DNA of 64,000 bases, taken from positions 804,001 through 868,000 of the forward strand of contig NZ_CP120679.1 of NCBI RefSeq assembly GCF_029537375.1, in the 5' to 3' direction. Shown piece after piece: positions 7,766 to 13,828 of this stretch. The DNA comes from Bacillus sp. HSf4 (GTDB lineage: Bacteria > Bacillota > Bacilli > Bacillales > Bacillaceae). The notes under the pieces were generated by a model. That model was not told the origin of the DNA. It did no database searches and worked only from the letters and a program-made list of their open reading frames with translations. Made by a program: the position numbers and the translations under genes. The stretch's first letter is position 1. Each line of letters begins with the position of its first letter.

Positions 7766-8435
7766 GTATACTCCCTCCTCGGACTTCAAGGGCTTCTTTT
7801 AATTGTTTTAAGGTTTTTTTGTGCCAGTATGATATGTTCTGCTCTGTCTGTCCAAAAAACCATCCAATTACTTTATTGCTAAATCCTTTTTCATAATATA
7901 GCTGCAGAATCTTTGCTTGTTTCGGAGTAAGATGACTTACTGCCTTATTTAGTGGCTCGTTGCATATTGGGAAAATGGATTGCTCAGTAGATATAATTTG
8001 TTCTAGTGGATCAATACTTTGGTTGTTAGAGATCATGTCGCTTATTTCATTTTGGGGTTCATCTTTAAAATCGGAGAGAGGCTTATTCAGTATTAATTGA
8101 TATCTGTTGTTTCTTCTTTTTACCCTTTTGTCATAATCGATTGGGTATCTTCGAATAAACCCAGATAGGTAACGAATAATGCGATTGATGCGATAAAAAG
8201 ACTTAAACCTCTCATCTAAAGCGGCTAGGTTTTTATTCGTAGGATGCTTAAGGGCAACATAAAAGATCTCATTGTTGTCTGGATCTTCTAAAAATTCCTT
8301 CATCACCGGATTTTTCTTAACTTCTGATAAGCGGCTTTTTAATTGCGCCAAGTCACGATGCGCTTCATCGGCATTAATATGTTTGTTGAAATTTTGACAG
8401 AAGCAGTCATCAGAAACACTGGACTCACTTTTCAT
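7755..8435 (-). CDS. SigO-like RNA polymerase sigma factor (sigma-70 family)
   Basis: 226 residues. Residues ~175-220 form a sigma region 4 helix-turn-helix: LTPKQAKILQLYYEKGFSNK, then TEQNISYWHKKTLKQLKEAL, for -35 recognition. The middle (FKSFYRINRIIRYLSGFIRR followed by YPIDYDKRVKRR) looks like the end of region 2. A full region 2.1-2.2 is not seen here but is supplied in the overlapping downstream gene. This split layout is that of SigO-RsoA of B. subtilis, which is acid-induced and drives oxdC-yvrL and yvrJ. AAAGGGGG lies seven bases before the ATG. A divergent yvrJ-type gene starts 277 bases away. The target promoters of this copy are not known; adjacent cysteine-rich genes are candidates. 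Confidence 0.65.
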   Translation of the reverse strand: MKSESSVSDDCFCQNFNKHINADEAHRDLAQLKSRLSEVKKNPVMKEFLEDPDNNEIFYVALKHPTNKNLAALDERFKSFYRINRIIRYLSGFIRRYPIDYDKRVKRRNNRYQLILNKPLSDFKDEPQNEISDMISNNQSIDPLEQIISTEQSIFPICNEPLNKAVSHLTPKQAKILQLYYEKGFSNKVIGWFFGQTEQNISYWHKKTLKQLKEALEVRGGSIHES

Positions 8436-8712
8436 ATAAAAACCCCCTTTACAATAAAAGGTGACGAGAAAGCGGTTAAAATAAAAAAAGAAATGAAAAA
8501 ACAGAACTCATGTTCTTTTCTCGTGAAAGAAAATTTTTCTGTCTATATGTTCTTCACACAACTTTTTGAGTATTTCAGAGGAGATTTCACCTTTAATTAG
8601 AAAGAGAATATATTTAATATTTGACAATTCTTGTCTATACCCTTTTGACTATTGCGTTTTAGGTTTATTGAATCACATCGAATTTGACTGAATATGTATA
8701 GGGGATGATCCA
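8436..8712. other. Divergent intergenic region with a small inverted repeat
   Basis: 277 bases between the sigma-like operon (minus) and the yvrJ-like gene (plus). It is A+T rich. At 8623-8635 lies GACAA-TTC-TTGTC, a compact inverted repeat that could be an operator. A TTGACA at 8621 has no convincing -10 at the usual spacing, so no SigA promoter is called. I see no coding sequence here. Confidence 0.35.
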
Positions 8713-8853
8713 ATGTTTGAGGAGATTATGACGGTCGTTGGCAACTTTGGCTTTCCGTTAGTTTTAGCAGTTTATTTGCTTCTCCGTTTTGAGAAAAAGA
8801 TTGAATCCTTAACGGAAGCAATAAATCATCTAAGATCCGTCATAAAAAAGTGA
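8713..8853 (+). CDS. YvrJ-family small membrane protein
   Basis: 46 residues with one transmembrane helix near the N-terminus (FGFPLVLAVYLLLRFEKKIE) and a short charged amphipathic tail (LTEAINHLRSVIKK). That is the YvrJ family pattern, also similar in design to holin-like BhlA/UviB proteins. In B. subtilis yvrJ belongs to the SigO-RsoA regulon, which supports calling the divergent operon a SigO/RsoA homologue. GGGG lies eight bases before the ATG. A hairpin with a long T-run follows directly. The cellular role of YvrJ proteins is not established. Confidence 0.75.
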   Translation: MFEEIMTVVGNFGFPLVLAVYLLLRFEKKIESLTEAINHLRSVIKK

Positions 8854-8881
8854 AAAGGCCTATGGATCTTTTCTTTTTTTT
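8852..8881 (+). terminator. Terminator after the yvrJ-like gene
   Basis: GAAAAGGCC and GGATCTTTTC arms (one bulge) close a three-base loop and are followed by eight T. The stem is weak apart from the core, but the T-run is long. Confidence 0.6.
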
Positions 8882-8930
8882 GTTAAAATGAAGTGGAGAA
8901 TCCATTCCATATTTAGAAAGGGGTGGAAAT

Positions 8931-9191
8931 ATGAAGAAGGTACTTCTGGTCGTATTCCTAATCATTAACCTCTTCTATATAACAAATTATTTGTTCCGCT
9001 ATGTAAGTCCCTTTAATATTGTGGGTTATTTTTGGTTATTTTCTTTTCTAGCAAGTATCATCTTATCCATAACCGTTCTTTTTTCCTTCAAACGTCTTTC
9101 TAATTCAACCTTATTTCTTGCCATATGCGTTCTAGCTTCTGCCGTTAGTTCGCTTGGTGTTTACAGTCTTTTCTTTACACTTGTATCATAA
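8931..9191 (+). CDS. Small membrane protein of unknown function, three helices
   Basis: 86 residues, almost entirely hydrophobic: helices at about residues 3-24, 30-52 and 59-82, separated by short polar turns (FRYVSPFN, KRLSNS). No cysteines apart from one in the last helix and no recognisable family motif. GAAAGGGGTGG precedes the ATG. It lies between the split-sigma/yvrJ genes and the cysteine-rich phospholipase-like gene and shares a bidirectional terminator with the latter. Its size and position are like those of immunity or transport helpers in peptide-toxin loci, but nothing in the sequence proves that. Confidence 0.6.
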   Translation: MKKVLLVVFLIINLFYITNYLFRYVSPFNIVGYFWLFSFLASIILSITVLFSFKRLSNSTLFLAICVLASAVSSLGVYSLFFTLVS

Positions 9192-9223
9192 AAGAAGACT
9201 CTTTTTGGGAGAGTCTTCTTTTA
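9190..9223. terminator. Bidirectional terminator
   Basis: AAAAGAAGACTCT and AGAGTCTTCTTTTA arms around a seven-base loop. It serves both the plus-strand membrane protein gene ending at 9191 and the minus-strand phospholipase-like gene ending at 9235. Confidence 0.85.
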
Positions 9224-9234
9224 TTGGATCTAAT

Positions 9235-9957
9235 TTAGCAAACGCCGAATAAACCGCTGGTTGCACACTCATATCCAAATGTAGCAACCATGTACCATCC
9301 CGGATCAGATGTTTTGCTTGCACAATGATAAAGGTTCATATCACATTCATCATCGCCCTTGCCGAAGTTTGCCCAGCAATAATCATGTGCTCGGCAGCAA
9401 CGGTCTAAGGCGTTGATTGGAGTCCCGCTCCCACACTTAGCACCACACCATTTATAATGATGAAAGCCTGTAGCCGGATCACCAAAGACTAAACAACCTT
9501 CATACCATGCTTGTGTTGAGACGTCTTCTGCATTAATCTCCTCTGCGCCTGTTGGATGTTTAAGGTGCTCTACAAACTGAAAATATCGTTCATCAAATGG
9601 AATCTCAAGCTCATTAACAACAGATCGATCTGAAACAACAGCTTGACGAGTAACTTTCTCACCAGTCTCTAGAATTGCTGAATAGTGAGCTTTGATTCGT
9701 AATTTCCCGCACGATTCCCTAACCGCTTCGACAATTGTTTCGTCATTTAATGTTACAAAGAGAGCTTCTTTTTTCACCTCTTTTTCCTGCTCTGGAAAGA
9801 GGAAAGTGAATTCAAATGAATCTGTTTTCTCCGTTTCTGTCACATCTTGATATTTAGTGATCTCTGCAACGAGTAAAGCAAAGTCTGCGCTGTTATTGAG
9901 TTCATCAACAATGATGTTCCTTTTGTCAGTGTTTAAAGGCGTAATCATGATCCCCAT
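9235..9957 (-). CDS. Phospholipase A2-like protein with long N-terminal extension
   Basis: 240 residues, starting at ATG 9957 with AAAGGAG nine bases upstream. The C-terminal ~85 residues are a phospholipase A2-type core: KWCGAKCGSG resembles the Ca2+-binding loop (YCGxGCGxGG) and DRCCRAHDYC is the catalytic CCxxHDxC motif with the His-Asp pair. I count ten cysteines in this part, enough for five disulfides. The first ~155 residues are acidic, have no signal peptide and one cysteine (ESCGKLR); I do not recognise them, and they may act as a leader or inhibitory pro-region. A tRNA-Cys gene ends 26 bases upstream and a six-Cys peptide gene precedes that, all on this strand. A membrane-attacking toxin or lipid enzyme is possible; this is inference. 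Confidence 0.75.
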   Translation of the reverse strand: MGIMITPLNTDKRNIIVDELNNSADFALLVAEITKYQDVTETEKTDSFEFTFLFPEQEKEVKKEALFVTLNDETIVEAVRESCGKLRIKAHYSAILETGEKVTRQAVVSDRSVVNELEIPFDERYFQFVEHLKHPTGAEEINAEDVSTQAWYEGCLVFGDPATGFHHYKWCGAKCGSGTPINALDRCCRAHDYCWANFGKGDDECDMNLYHCASKTSDPGWYMVATFGYECATSGLFGVC

Positions 9958-9983
9958 GTTATCGATCTCCTTTAATTTTATTA

Positions 9984-10057
9984 TGGAGGCGACAATCGGA
10001 TTCGAACCGATGATCAAGGAGTTGCAGTCCTTCGCCTTACCGCTTGGCTATGCCGCC
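9984..10057 (-). tRNA. tRNA-Cys (anticodon GCA)
   Basis: 74 nt including an encoded CCA. On the minus strand it begins GGCGGCATAGCCAAGCGG, has the anticodon stem-loop around CTGCAAC (anticodon GCA), the T-arm GGTTCGAATCC, and ends TGTCGCC-TCCA. The acceptor arms GGCGGCA and TGTCGCC pair at all seven positions, one as G-U. It is a lone tRNA, not part of a cluster, and lies between the six-Cys peptide gene and the ten-Cys phospholipase-like gene on the same strand. Confidence 0.95.
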
Positions 10058-10064
10058 TAAGAGA

Positions 10065-10093
10065 AAGAGTGGGAAGGGTTAGTTCCCGCTCTT
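10065..10093. other. Stem-loop between the Cys-rich peptide gene and tRNA-Cys
   Basis: Arms AAGAGTGGGAA and TTCCCGCTCTT (11 pairs, one G-U) around a seven-base loop. On the plus strand it is followed by TTTT like a terminator, but no plus-strand gene ends here. In the minus-strand transcript it is followed by TCTCTT and then the tRNA 5' end, so it could be a partial terminator or an aid to tRNA processing. Confidence 0.5.
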
Positions 10094-10115
10094 TTTATAG
10101 CAAGATACATCTTTA

Positions 10116-10274
10116 TTAAAAACAGCCACACCGGTTAAAGATCACATCTCCTACAGGGGTAATTTTGAATTCACCAGGACAATCGCTTCCATAACCACAA
10201 CATCTTCGATCAGGTTTACATATTAACTCGCTTTGAGGCAGAATCATTTCTTGTTTGTTTTGGTCTTTAGCCAT
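10116..10274 (-). CDS. Small cysteine-rich peptide (52 aa, 6 Cys)
   Basis: Start at ATG 10274 with GGGAGG followed by an eight-base spacer, a near-ideal ribosome site, so translation is likely. The first ~18 residues are polar and cysteine-free (MAKDQNKQEMILPQSEL); the rest is CKPDRRCCGYGSDCPGEF, then a linker and a final CGCF. Cysteines lie at positions 19, 25, 26, 32, 49 and 51. There is no signal peptide or double-Gly leader and no modification enzyme next to it. It is followed on the same strand by tRNA-Cys and the phospholipase-like gene and is divergent from a glutaredoxin-like gene. It may be a disulfide-rich peptide toxin or a metal-binding peptide. I do not recognise a family. Confidence 0.7.
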   Translation of the reverse strand: MAKDQNKQEMILPQSELICKPDRRCCGYGSDCPGEFKITPVGDVIFNRCGCF

Positions 10275-10328
10275 TTAAATTTCCTCCCTTCTATTGCCTG
10301 CACTAATTAAGGTGGAGTAAGCGAGAAG

Positions 10329-10367
10329 AAAATCAAAAAGAAAACAATTTTTTTATTTTTTGATTTT
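10329..10367. promoter_or_regulatory. A+T-rich inverted repeat in a divergent promoter region
   Basis: AAAATCAAAAA and TTTTTGATTTT arms separated by ~17 bases lie midway between the minus-strand cysteine-rich peptide gene and the plus-strand glutaredoxin-like gene. The place suggests a shared operator; a factor-independent hairpin is also possible. No SigA -35/-10 pair is convincing in this 147-base gap. Confidence 0.4.
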
Positions 10368-10421
10368 GGGCTCCGTTTTTTCACCTTTATATATTGAATA
10401 ATAAAAGGGGAGGGAATAACC

Positions 10422-10682
10422 TTGAAAATAACAGTTTTTATCAATCCGACATGTAATCCATGTAAGGCTCTAAAACAATGGCTATGGAAAAATAACGTGG
10501 AGTTTATAGAAAGAGATGCTATAAATGATGAGGCTGCCGCTCGAGAGCTCAGAAGTCTTAATGTGAATTTCACTCCTTACACTGTGATTGAAACAGCAGA
10601 AGGAAGGCATGAGATTTCAGGAGCGGATATCAAGAAAATCAGTGAAGTATTATCAATGGAAAAATCGATCAAGGTGTTTTAA
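10422..10682 (+). CDS. Glutaredoxin/NrdH-like thiol-disulfide protein (CNPC)
   Basis: 86 residues of the small thioredoxin fold. The first strand leads into the active site PTCNPCKALKQWL with the redox pair in CNPC; the cis-proline is in NFTPYTVIE; a GADIKKISEVL helix follows, as in NrdH/glutaredoxin. It has no signal peptide, so it should act in the cytoplasm. The start is TTG at 10422 with AGGGGAGGG seven bases upstream. The next gene begins directly after its stop codon, so they form a coupled pair. Being divergent from the six-Cys peptide gene, it may control the thiol state of the locus products; that is inference. Confidence 0.75.
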   Translation: MKITVFINPTCNPCKALKQWLWKNNVEFIERDAINDEAAARELRSLNVNFTPYTVIETAEGRHEISGADIKKISEVLSMEKSIKVF

Positions 10683-10913
10683 ATGGCTGGATGTATATTT
10701 GAACAGGATATTGGAAAGATCCATCAGATCAAAATTGATCTATTGAAGATAACAAAATGTCTTGATACTTGTTCTGAAAAAGAGAAGAGTTCCTACCAAG
10801 ATATAGCTTACGAGTATTCAAAAGCCCTCAAAGCAGTTAAAAAATCAATTGAAGAAGCATATGGTGTAAAGCTTTGCTGTTGCCCTTTACACCATGAAAT
10901 ATATGGTAATTAG
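10683..10913 (+). CDS. Small Cys/His-containing helical protein, unknown function
   Basis: 76 residues whose ATG directly follows the TAA of the glutaredoxin-like gene, so translation is probably by re-initiation. Most of it reads as charged amphipathic helix (ALKAVKKSIEEAYG). Cysteines occur singly near the start, in CLDTC, and as a CCC triplet followed by PLHHEIYGN at the end, which looks like a metal or redox site. I recognise no family. Its position suggests it is a partner of the thiol-disulfide protein. Confidence 0.6.
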   Translation: MAGCIFEQDIGKIHQIKIDLLKITKCLDTCSEKEKSSYQDIAYEYSKALKAVKKSIEEAYGVKLCCCPLHHEIYGN

Positions 10914-11791
10914 ATTTCAGTTGTTCTATGGTGATTATACTGTTGGTTATAACTATTCAACGGATATAATCAGGCATAACTGTCATTACTAAAGGTGATC
11001 AGATTCGACTGACCGGAGAAATGGCTAGAAAAGGGCGGATCGACCGTGGAAATTAGAAGCTACCAATACGGAAGAATGTAAATCCGATAAATGCTGAAGT
11101 CCCTATGGTTCAAAGCTGAAAAATGAACCGGCTCTTTCACCGGAAATTAGAGGCGTCGTCGAAACGAGCAAGCTGGCAACCCCTGCGCTCACCGATATTA
11201 AGCAGAGTGTGATGCAGAAAATCCTAAAAACCCGGGCAATAAAATCATCAGAACATCCTTCACCATGGGAGGCGGATGCGGGCGAATACAGCGAGCACTA
11301 AAAGCGCCACAGAGCCTATAAACAGGCGAAGCAATGCGACATGCTCGGGGGTGTAATTCACTAGTCCCGGGCGTTTTATGTCGCCAAAACAATTGTTTCA
11401 TACTCGCTCAAAAACTTAAACCACGGTTTTTACTTCCAATTTTCCCCTGTCACAGGTAAGTTTTTTGCTTATTCCATGAGCTGCCTGGTCCTATTATTTG
11501 AGATATCACTCACTACACTTCGATCATTAAAATCCAATTTTCCTCCCCCTTGATATCCCTTCATAGATTACCCTTGCATTTTTTAAGTAACAGAATAACA
11601 TAGCAACACTGGTTAAATAGACAGGAGAAGGGTGAGGTGCATCAACTATCGAGTTGCGCCAGGTTCCATTTAAACCGAATGATTGACAAAAATCTCTCAT
11701 TAATTGACAAAAGGTCATTACAAAATGCCAACCCTATGATAAGATCATAAAAAAGAAGATTAACAATCTAATATGAAATGAGGGGTTCGGC
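10914..11791. other. Long intergenic region with degenerate coding relics
   Basis: 878 bases with no intact gene that I can support. Around 11130-11310 pieces such as LSPEIRGVVETSKLATPALTD look like broken protein-coding DNA in several frames, but I cannot name the family. A GGGCG-rich stretch near 11270-11380 differs in base use from its A+T-rich surroundings. The last ~110 bases hold the rap upstream region. Confidence 0.4.
11682..11712 (+). repeat. Direct repeat ATTGACAAAA upstream of rap
   Basis: Two exact copies of ATTGACAAAA start at 11682 and 11703, 21 bases apart (two helical turns), each followed by a near-repeat ending TCATTA or TCATTA-like sequence. They lie 80-110 bases before the rap start. 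Rap promoters in B. subtilis are under ComA and RghR control; this spacing suits a repressor or activator binding on one DNA face, but the element does not match a ComA box. Confidence 0.45.
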
Positions 11792-12904
11792 ATGGGGAAG
11801 GTCGCTTCTGAAGTGGTGGCGGGGGTGTTGAACGAATTCCATCTGGCCATTAAAAAGCACGATATTCAGCAGGCGAAGCATCTTTTTGAAGAGGCGAAGT
11901 CGATGTTTGCCGAGATGGAAGAGAATCAGAATGTGCTCGTCTATTTCTCGCTGCTTGAGGAGCGGTACCGGATGATGCTTTTTGATGCCAGGGGAGAGCG
12001 CCGGCCGCATCAGTCTTACTTCAATGATTCGCAAGCGAACGCAATCGAACAGACGGATGATATGATTGATTACTATTTCTACTTTTTTGAGGCGATGCAT
12101 GAGGCATACAACAAGAATGTTGAGCGGGCGATCAGCCTTTATAAGGTTGCCGAGAAAAGATTGGCGAAGATTCCCGACAAAATCGAAGCGGCCGAGTTTT
12201 ATTTTAAAGTGTCCTGGCTGTATATGTCGCTCAGGCAGAACGCGGTTTCCTTGAACTACGCGAAAGACGCGATGAATATTTACAGCATGCATGACGGGTA
12301 CGAAAAGAAGCTGGCGATTTCCATGGTTGTCATGGGGACAAATTATATGCAGATGCAGCGTTTTCAAGATGCGGAAGGATATTTCCAAAAGTCGATCGAA
12401 ATTTCAAAAGAGATAGACGATTCGTTTTTAGAGGCGATGCTCCATCATAATATCAGCATTTTTTATTCGAATTCAGGCCGGTCCCAGGACTGTATCCTTG
12501 CCGTGCAGCACGCGTTGAGCAATTCCGAATGGTGTGCGTCCAGTTATTATATCAACTCTCTGTACATGCTGGTGAGGGAGTTTTTCAAAATAGGAGAAAC
12601 AGAAGCGGCTCTGTACTACTATCAAAAAGGACAGAAGGAATTAGAGAAAAACGGGAATAAGATTTATGAAAAGAAAATAAACATTATTTATGAATTGTAT
12701 CGTCATGAAAACGCAAAGACCATCAAAGATGACATCCATGCCTTGGAAGAGATGAATGATTTAGACGGCGTCTGCGACCTTTCATTGCTTATCTCAAGCC
12801 ATTACGAAAGGAAAGGAGACTACAAGGAAGCGCTGGAATTTGCTAAAATAGCAATGACAGCCGAAAACAAAATGAGATCATTAGGGAGTGAGGTATTGTC
12901 ATGA
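11792..12904 (+). CDS. Rap-family response-regulator aspartate phosphatase
   Basis: 370 residues with the Rap layout: an N-terminal three-helix part (residues ~1-70, with KHLFEEAKSMFAEM and YFSLLEERYRMMLFD) and then repeated TPR helices through the C-terminus, such as EAAEFYFKVSWLYMSLRQNA and RFQDAEGYFQKSIEISKEI. Rap proteins dephosphorylate Spo0F or block ComA or DegU, and their cognate Phr pentapeptide inhibits them. The phr gene overlaps its stop by four bases (ATGA). It sits just before yeeI, the place of rapH in B. subtilis. GAGGGG precedes the ATG. Which response regulator it targets cannot be read from sequence. Confidence 0.93.
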   Translation: MGKVASEVVAGVLNEFHLAIKKHDIQQAKHLFEEAKSMFAEMEENQNVLVYFSLLEERYRMMLFDARGERRPHQSYFNDSQANAIEQTDDMIDYYFYFFEAMHEAYNKNVERAISLYKVAEKRLAKIPDKIEAAEFYFKVSWLYMSLRQNAVSLNYAKDAMNIYSMHDGYEKKLAISMVVMGTNYMQMQRFQDAEGYFQKSIEISKEIDDSFLEAMLHHNISIFYSNSGRSQDCILAVQHALSNSEWCASSYYINSLYMLVREFFKIGETEAALYYYQKGQKELEKNGNKIYEKKINIIYELYRHENAKTIKDDIHALEEMNDLDGVCDLSLLISSHYERKGDYKEALEFAKIAMTAENKMRSLGSEVLS

Positions 12905-13023
12905 AAAAAATCATTCTTTGCTTAGCGTTAACAGCCGTGGTCTTAGGCGGAGCTGCTCTATCCCAAAGCCACATTATGGCGTCAGACAGTGTTCAAGTAG
13001 CGGAATTGCCTGTTGGAGGTTGA
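12901..13023 (+). CDS. Phr signalling peptide precursor
   Basis: A 40-residue exported pre-peptide: a Lys-rich start, a hydrophobic signal segment (IILCLALTAVVLGGAALSQS) and a short tail ending VQVAELPVGG. Phr peptides are secreted, trimmed to 5-6 residues and re-imported by Opp to inhibit the partner Rap. The likely signal is ELPVG (or ELPVGG), which resembles the ERPVG pentapeptide of B. subtilis PhrK more than PhrH. The ATG overlaps the rap stop codon (ATGA). Confidence 0.85.
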   Translation: MKKIILCLALTAVVLGGAALSQSHIMASDSVQVAELPVGG

Positions 13024-13088
13024 GGTCCTTTTTAGGGCTTCTTTTTTTTAGCAGAAAAAAAGAAAGAGCAAAAGAGGAAGAACATTGA

Positions 13089-13457
13089 ATGAAATATACG
13101 AACTTGAAAAGCAATGATTAAACCCACTCCTCGCCGGAACAGCTGGCGGCATTATAGACAGACGGCTTTTTCGAGTTTGGCAGCTCGGGAGACATCCGCT
13201 TCAAACAGGATTGTCTCGGAGCCGGGGGGATCGGTGTGAGAAAGATGGGGATCGCTGATTTTGCGGTGCGTCCTTTGGCGGATGATGGTGTTGTGCTTGC
13301 CACATACCGTTTAAAGGATCAGACGAGAAAGCAGGAAACGCTGCGCAGTTCAATCTGGAAGCGGGTTGATGGCAGGTGGCGCATGTGTTTTCATCAAGGG
13401 ACGCCGAAAAAGGCTTCCCATCAAAAAAGACCTGATTCGGGAAGGGCAATTTCCTGA
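13089..13457 (+). pseudogene. Broken DUF4440 (SnoaL-like) gene
   Basis: The frame starting at 13089 reads MNEIYELEKQ and hits a TGA; downstream pieces in two frames rebuild a DUF4440 protein (DRRLFRVWQLG, then a shift into DICFKQD-like sequence), and the intact C-terminal part runs RKMGIADFAVRPLADDGVVL to WKRVDGRWRMCFHQGTP, the usual family ending. So at least one stop and one frameshift disable it. The open frame after HQGTP runs into a terminator hairpin. Confidence 0.7.
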
Positions 13458-13467
13458 ATCAGGTCTT
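13428..13467. terminator. Terminator between the DUF4440 relic and the convergent small gene
   Basis: AGACCTGATTC and GAATCAGGTCT arms with a ~17-base loop, then TTCTTT. It can act on both convergent transcripts. Confidence 0.75.
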
Positions 13468-13470
13468 TCT

Positions 13471-13632
13471 TTACAAATGACTCCGGCATTCCGCCACACA
13501 TTCTTCCAAGTCTTTTACCGCATGTTCCATCTTTGGCTTTGCTTCGTCATGAACCTTGTTTAATGCGTGATGCAAATGGGTCAATGCGCTTTCGCATTCG
13601 GTGATGCATTCCTGCAGGTCGTTTTTATTCAT
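13471..13632 (-). CDS. Small Cys-containing helical protein (53 aa), hypothetical
   Basis: Starts at ATG 13632 with AAAGGAG ten bases upstream; longer upstream versions lack ribosome sites. The sequence is two amphipathic helices, each with a CxxxC: MNKNDLQECITECESAL, then LHHALNKVHDEAK, and finally LEECVAECRSHL at the end. Such a hairpin with four cysteines and several His could bind a metal, as in the DUF326-like Cys helical proteins, but the match is only by pattern. It stands alone between the DUF4440 relic and the transporter gene. Confidence 0.65.
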   Translation of the reverse strand: MNKNDLQECITECESALTHLHHALNKVHDEAKPKMEHAVKDLEECVAECRSHL

Positions 13633-13828
13633 GGTGAACAAGCTCCTTTCCATGATGTGTACAACCTTAGTATTTCTCAGCTGCTCATGTTTATGCATTA
13701 TTTTCCATGTCGGCTTGCAAATTTTATGAAAAATTAAGCTGGAATAACAAAAACAATCACCTGATATTTGATAAACTAAATCAATATGTAAACATGAATG
13801 AAATCCATAAAGACAGGAGAAGAAGGAC

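Noticed and set aside
8343..8600. 85-codon plus-strand frame over the start of the sigma-like gene
   Set aside because: Antisense to the SigO-like gene for a third of its length, no ribosome site, composition unlike a protein.
9958..10017. Upstream extension of the phospholipase-like frame through the tRNA-Cys gene
   Set aside because: These codons lie inside or beside the tRNA and a good ribosome site precedes ATG 9957, so the extension is accidental.
11198..11401. 67-codon minus-strand frame in the long gap before rap
   Set aside because: Pro/His/Arg-rich nonsense-like translation, no ribosome site; part of degenerate DNA.
11704..11740. TTGACA plus TATGAT before rap as a SigA promoter
   Set aside because: The spacing is 25 bases, too long for a normal promoter; the TTGACA copies are better read as part of a direct repeat.
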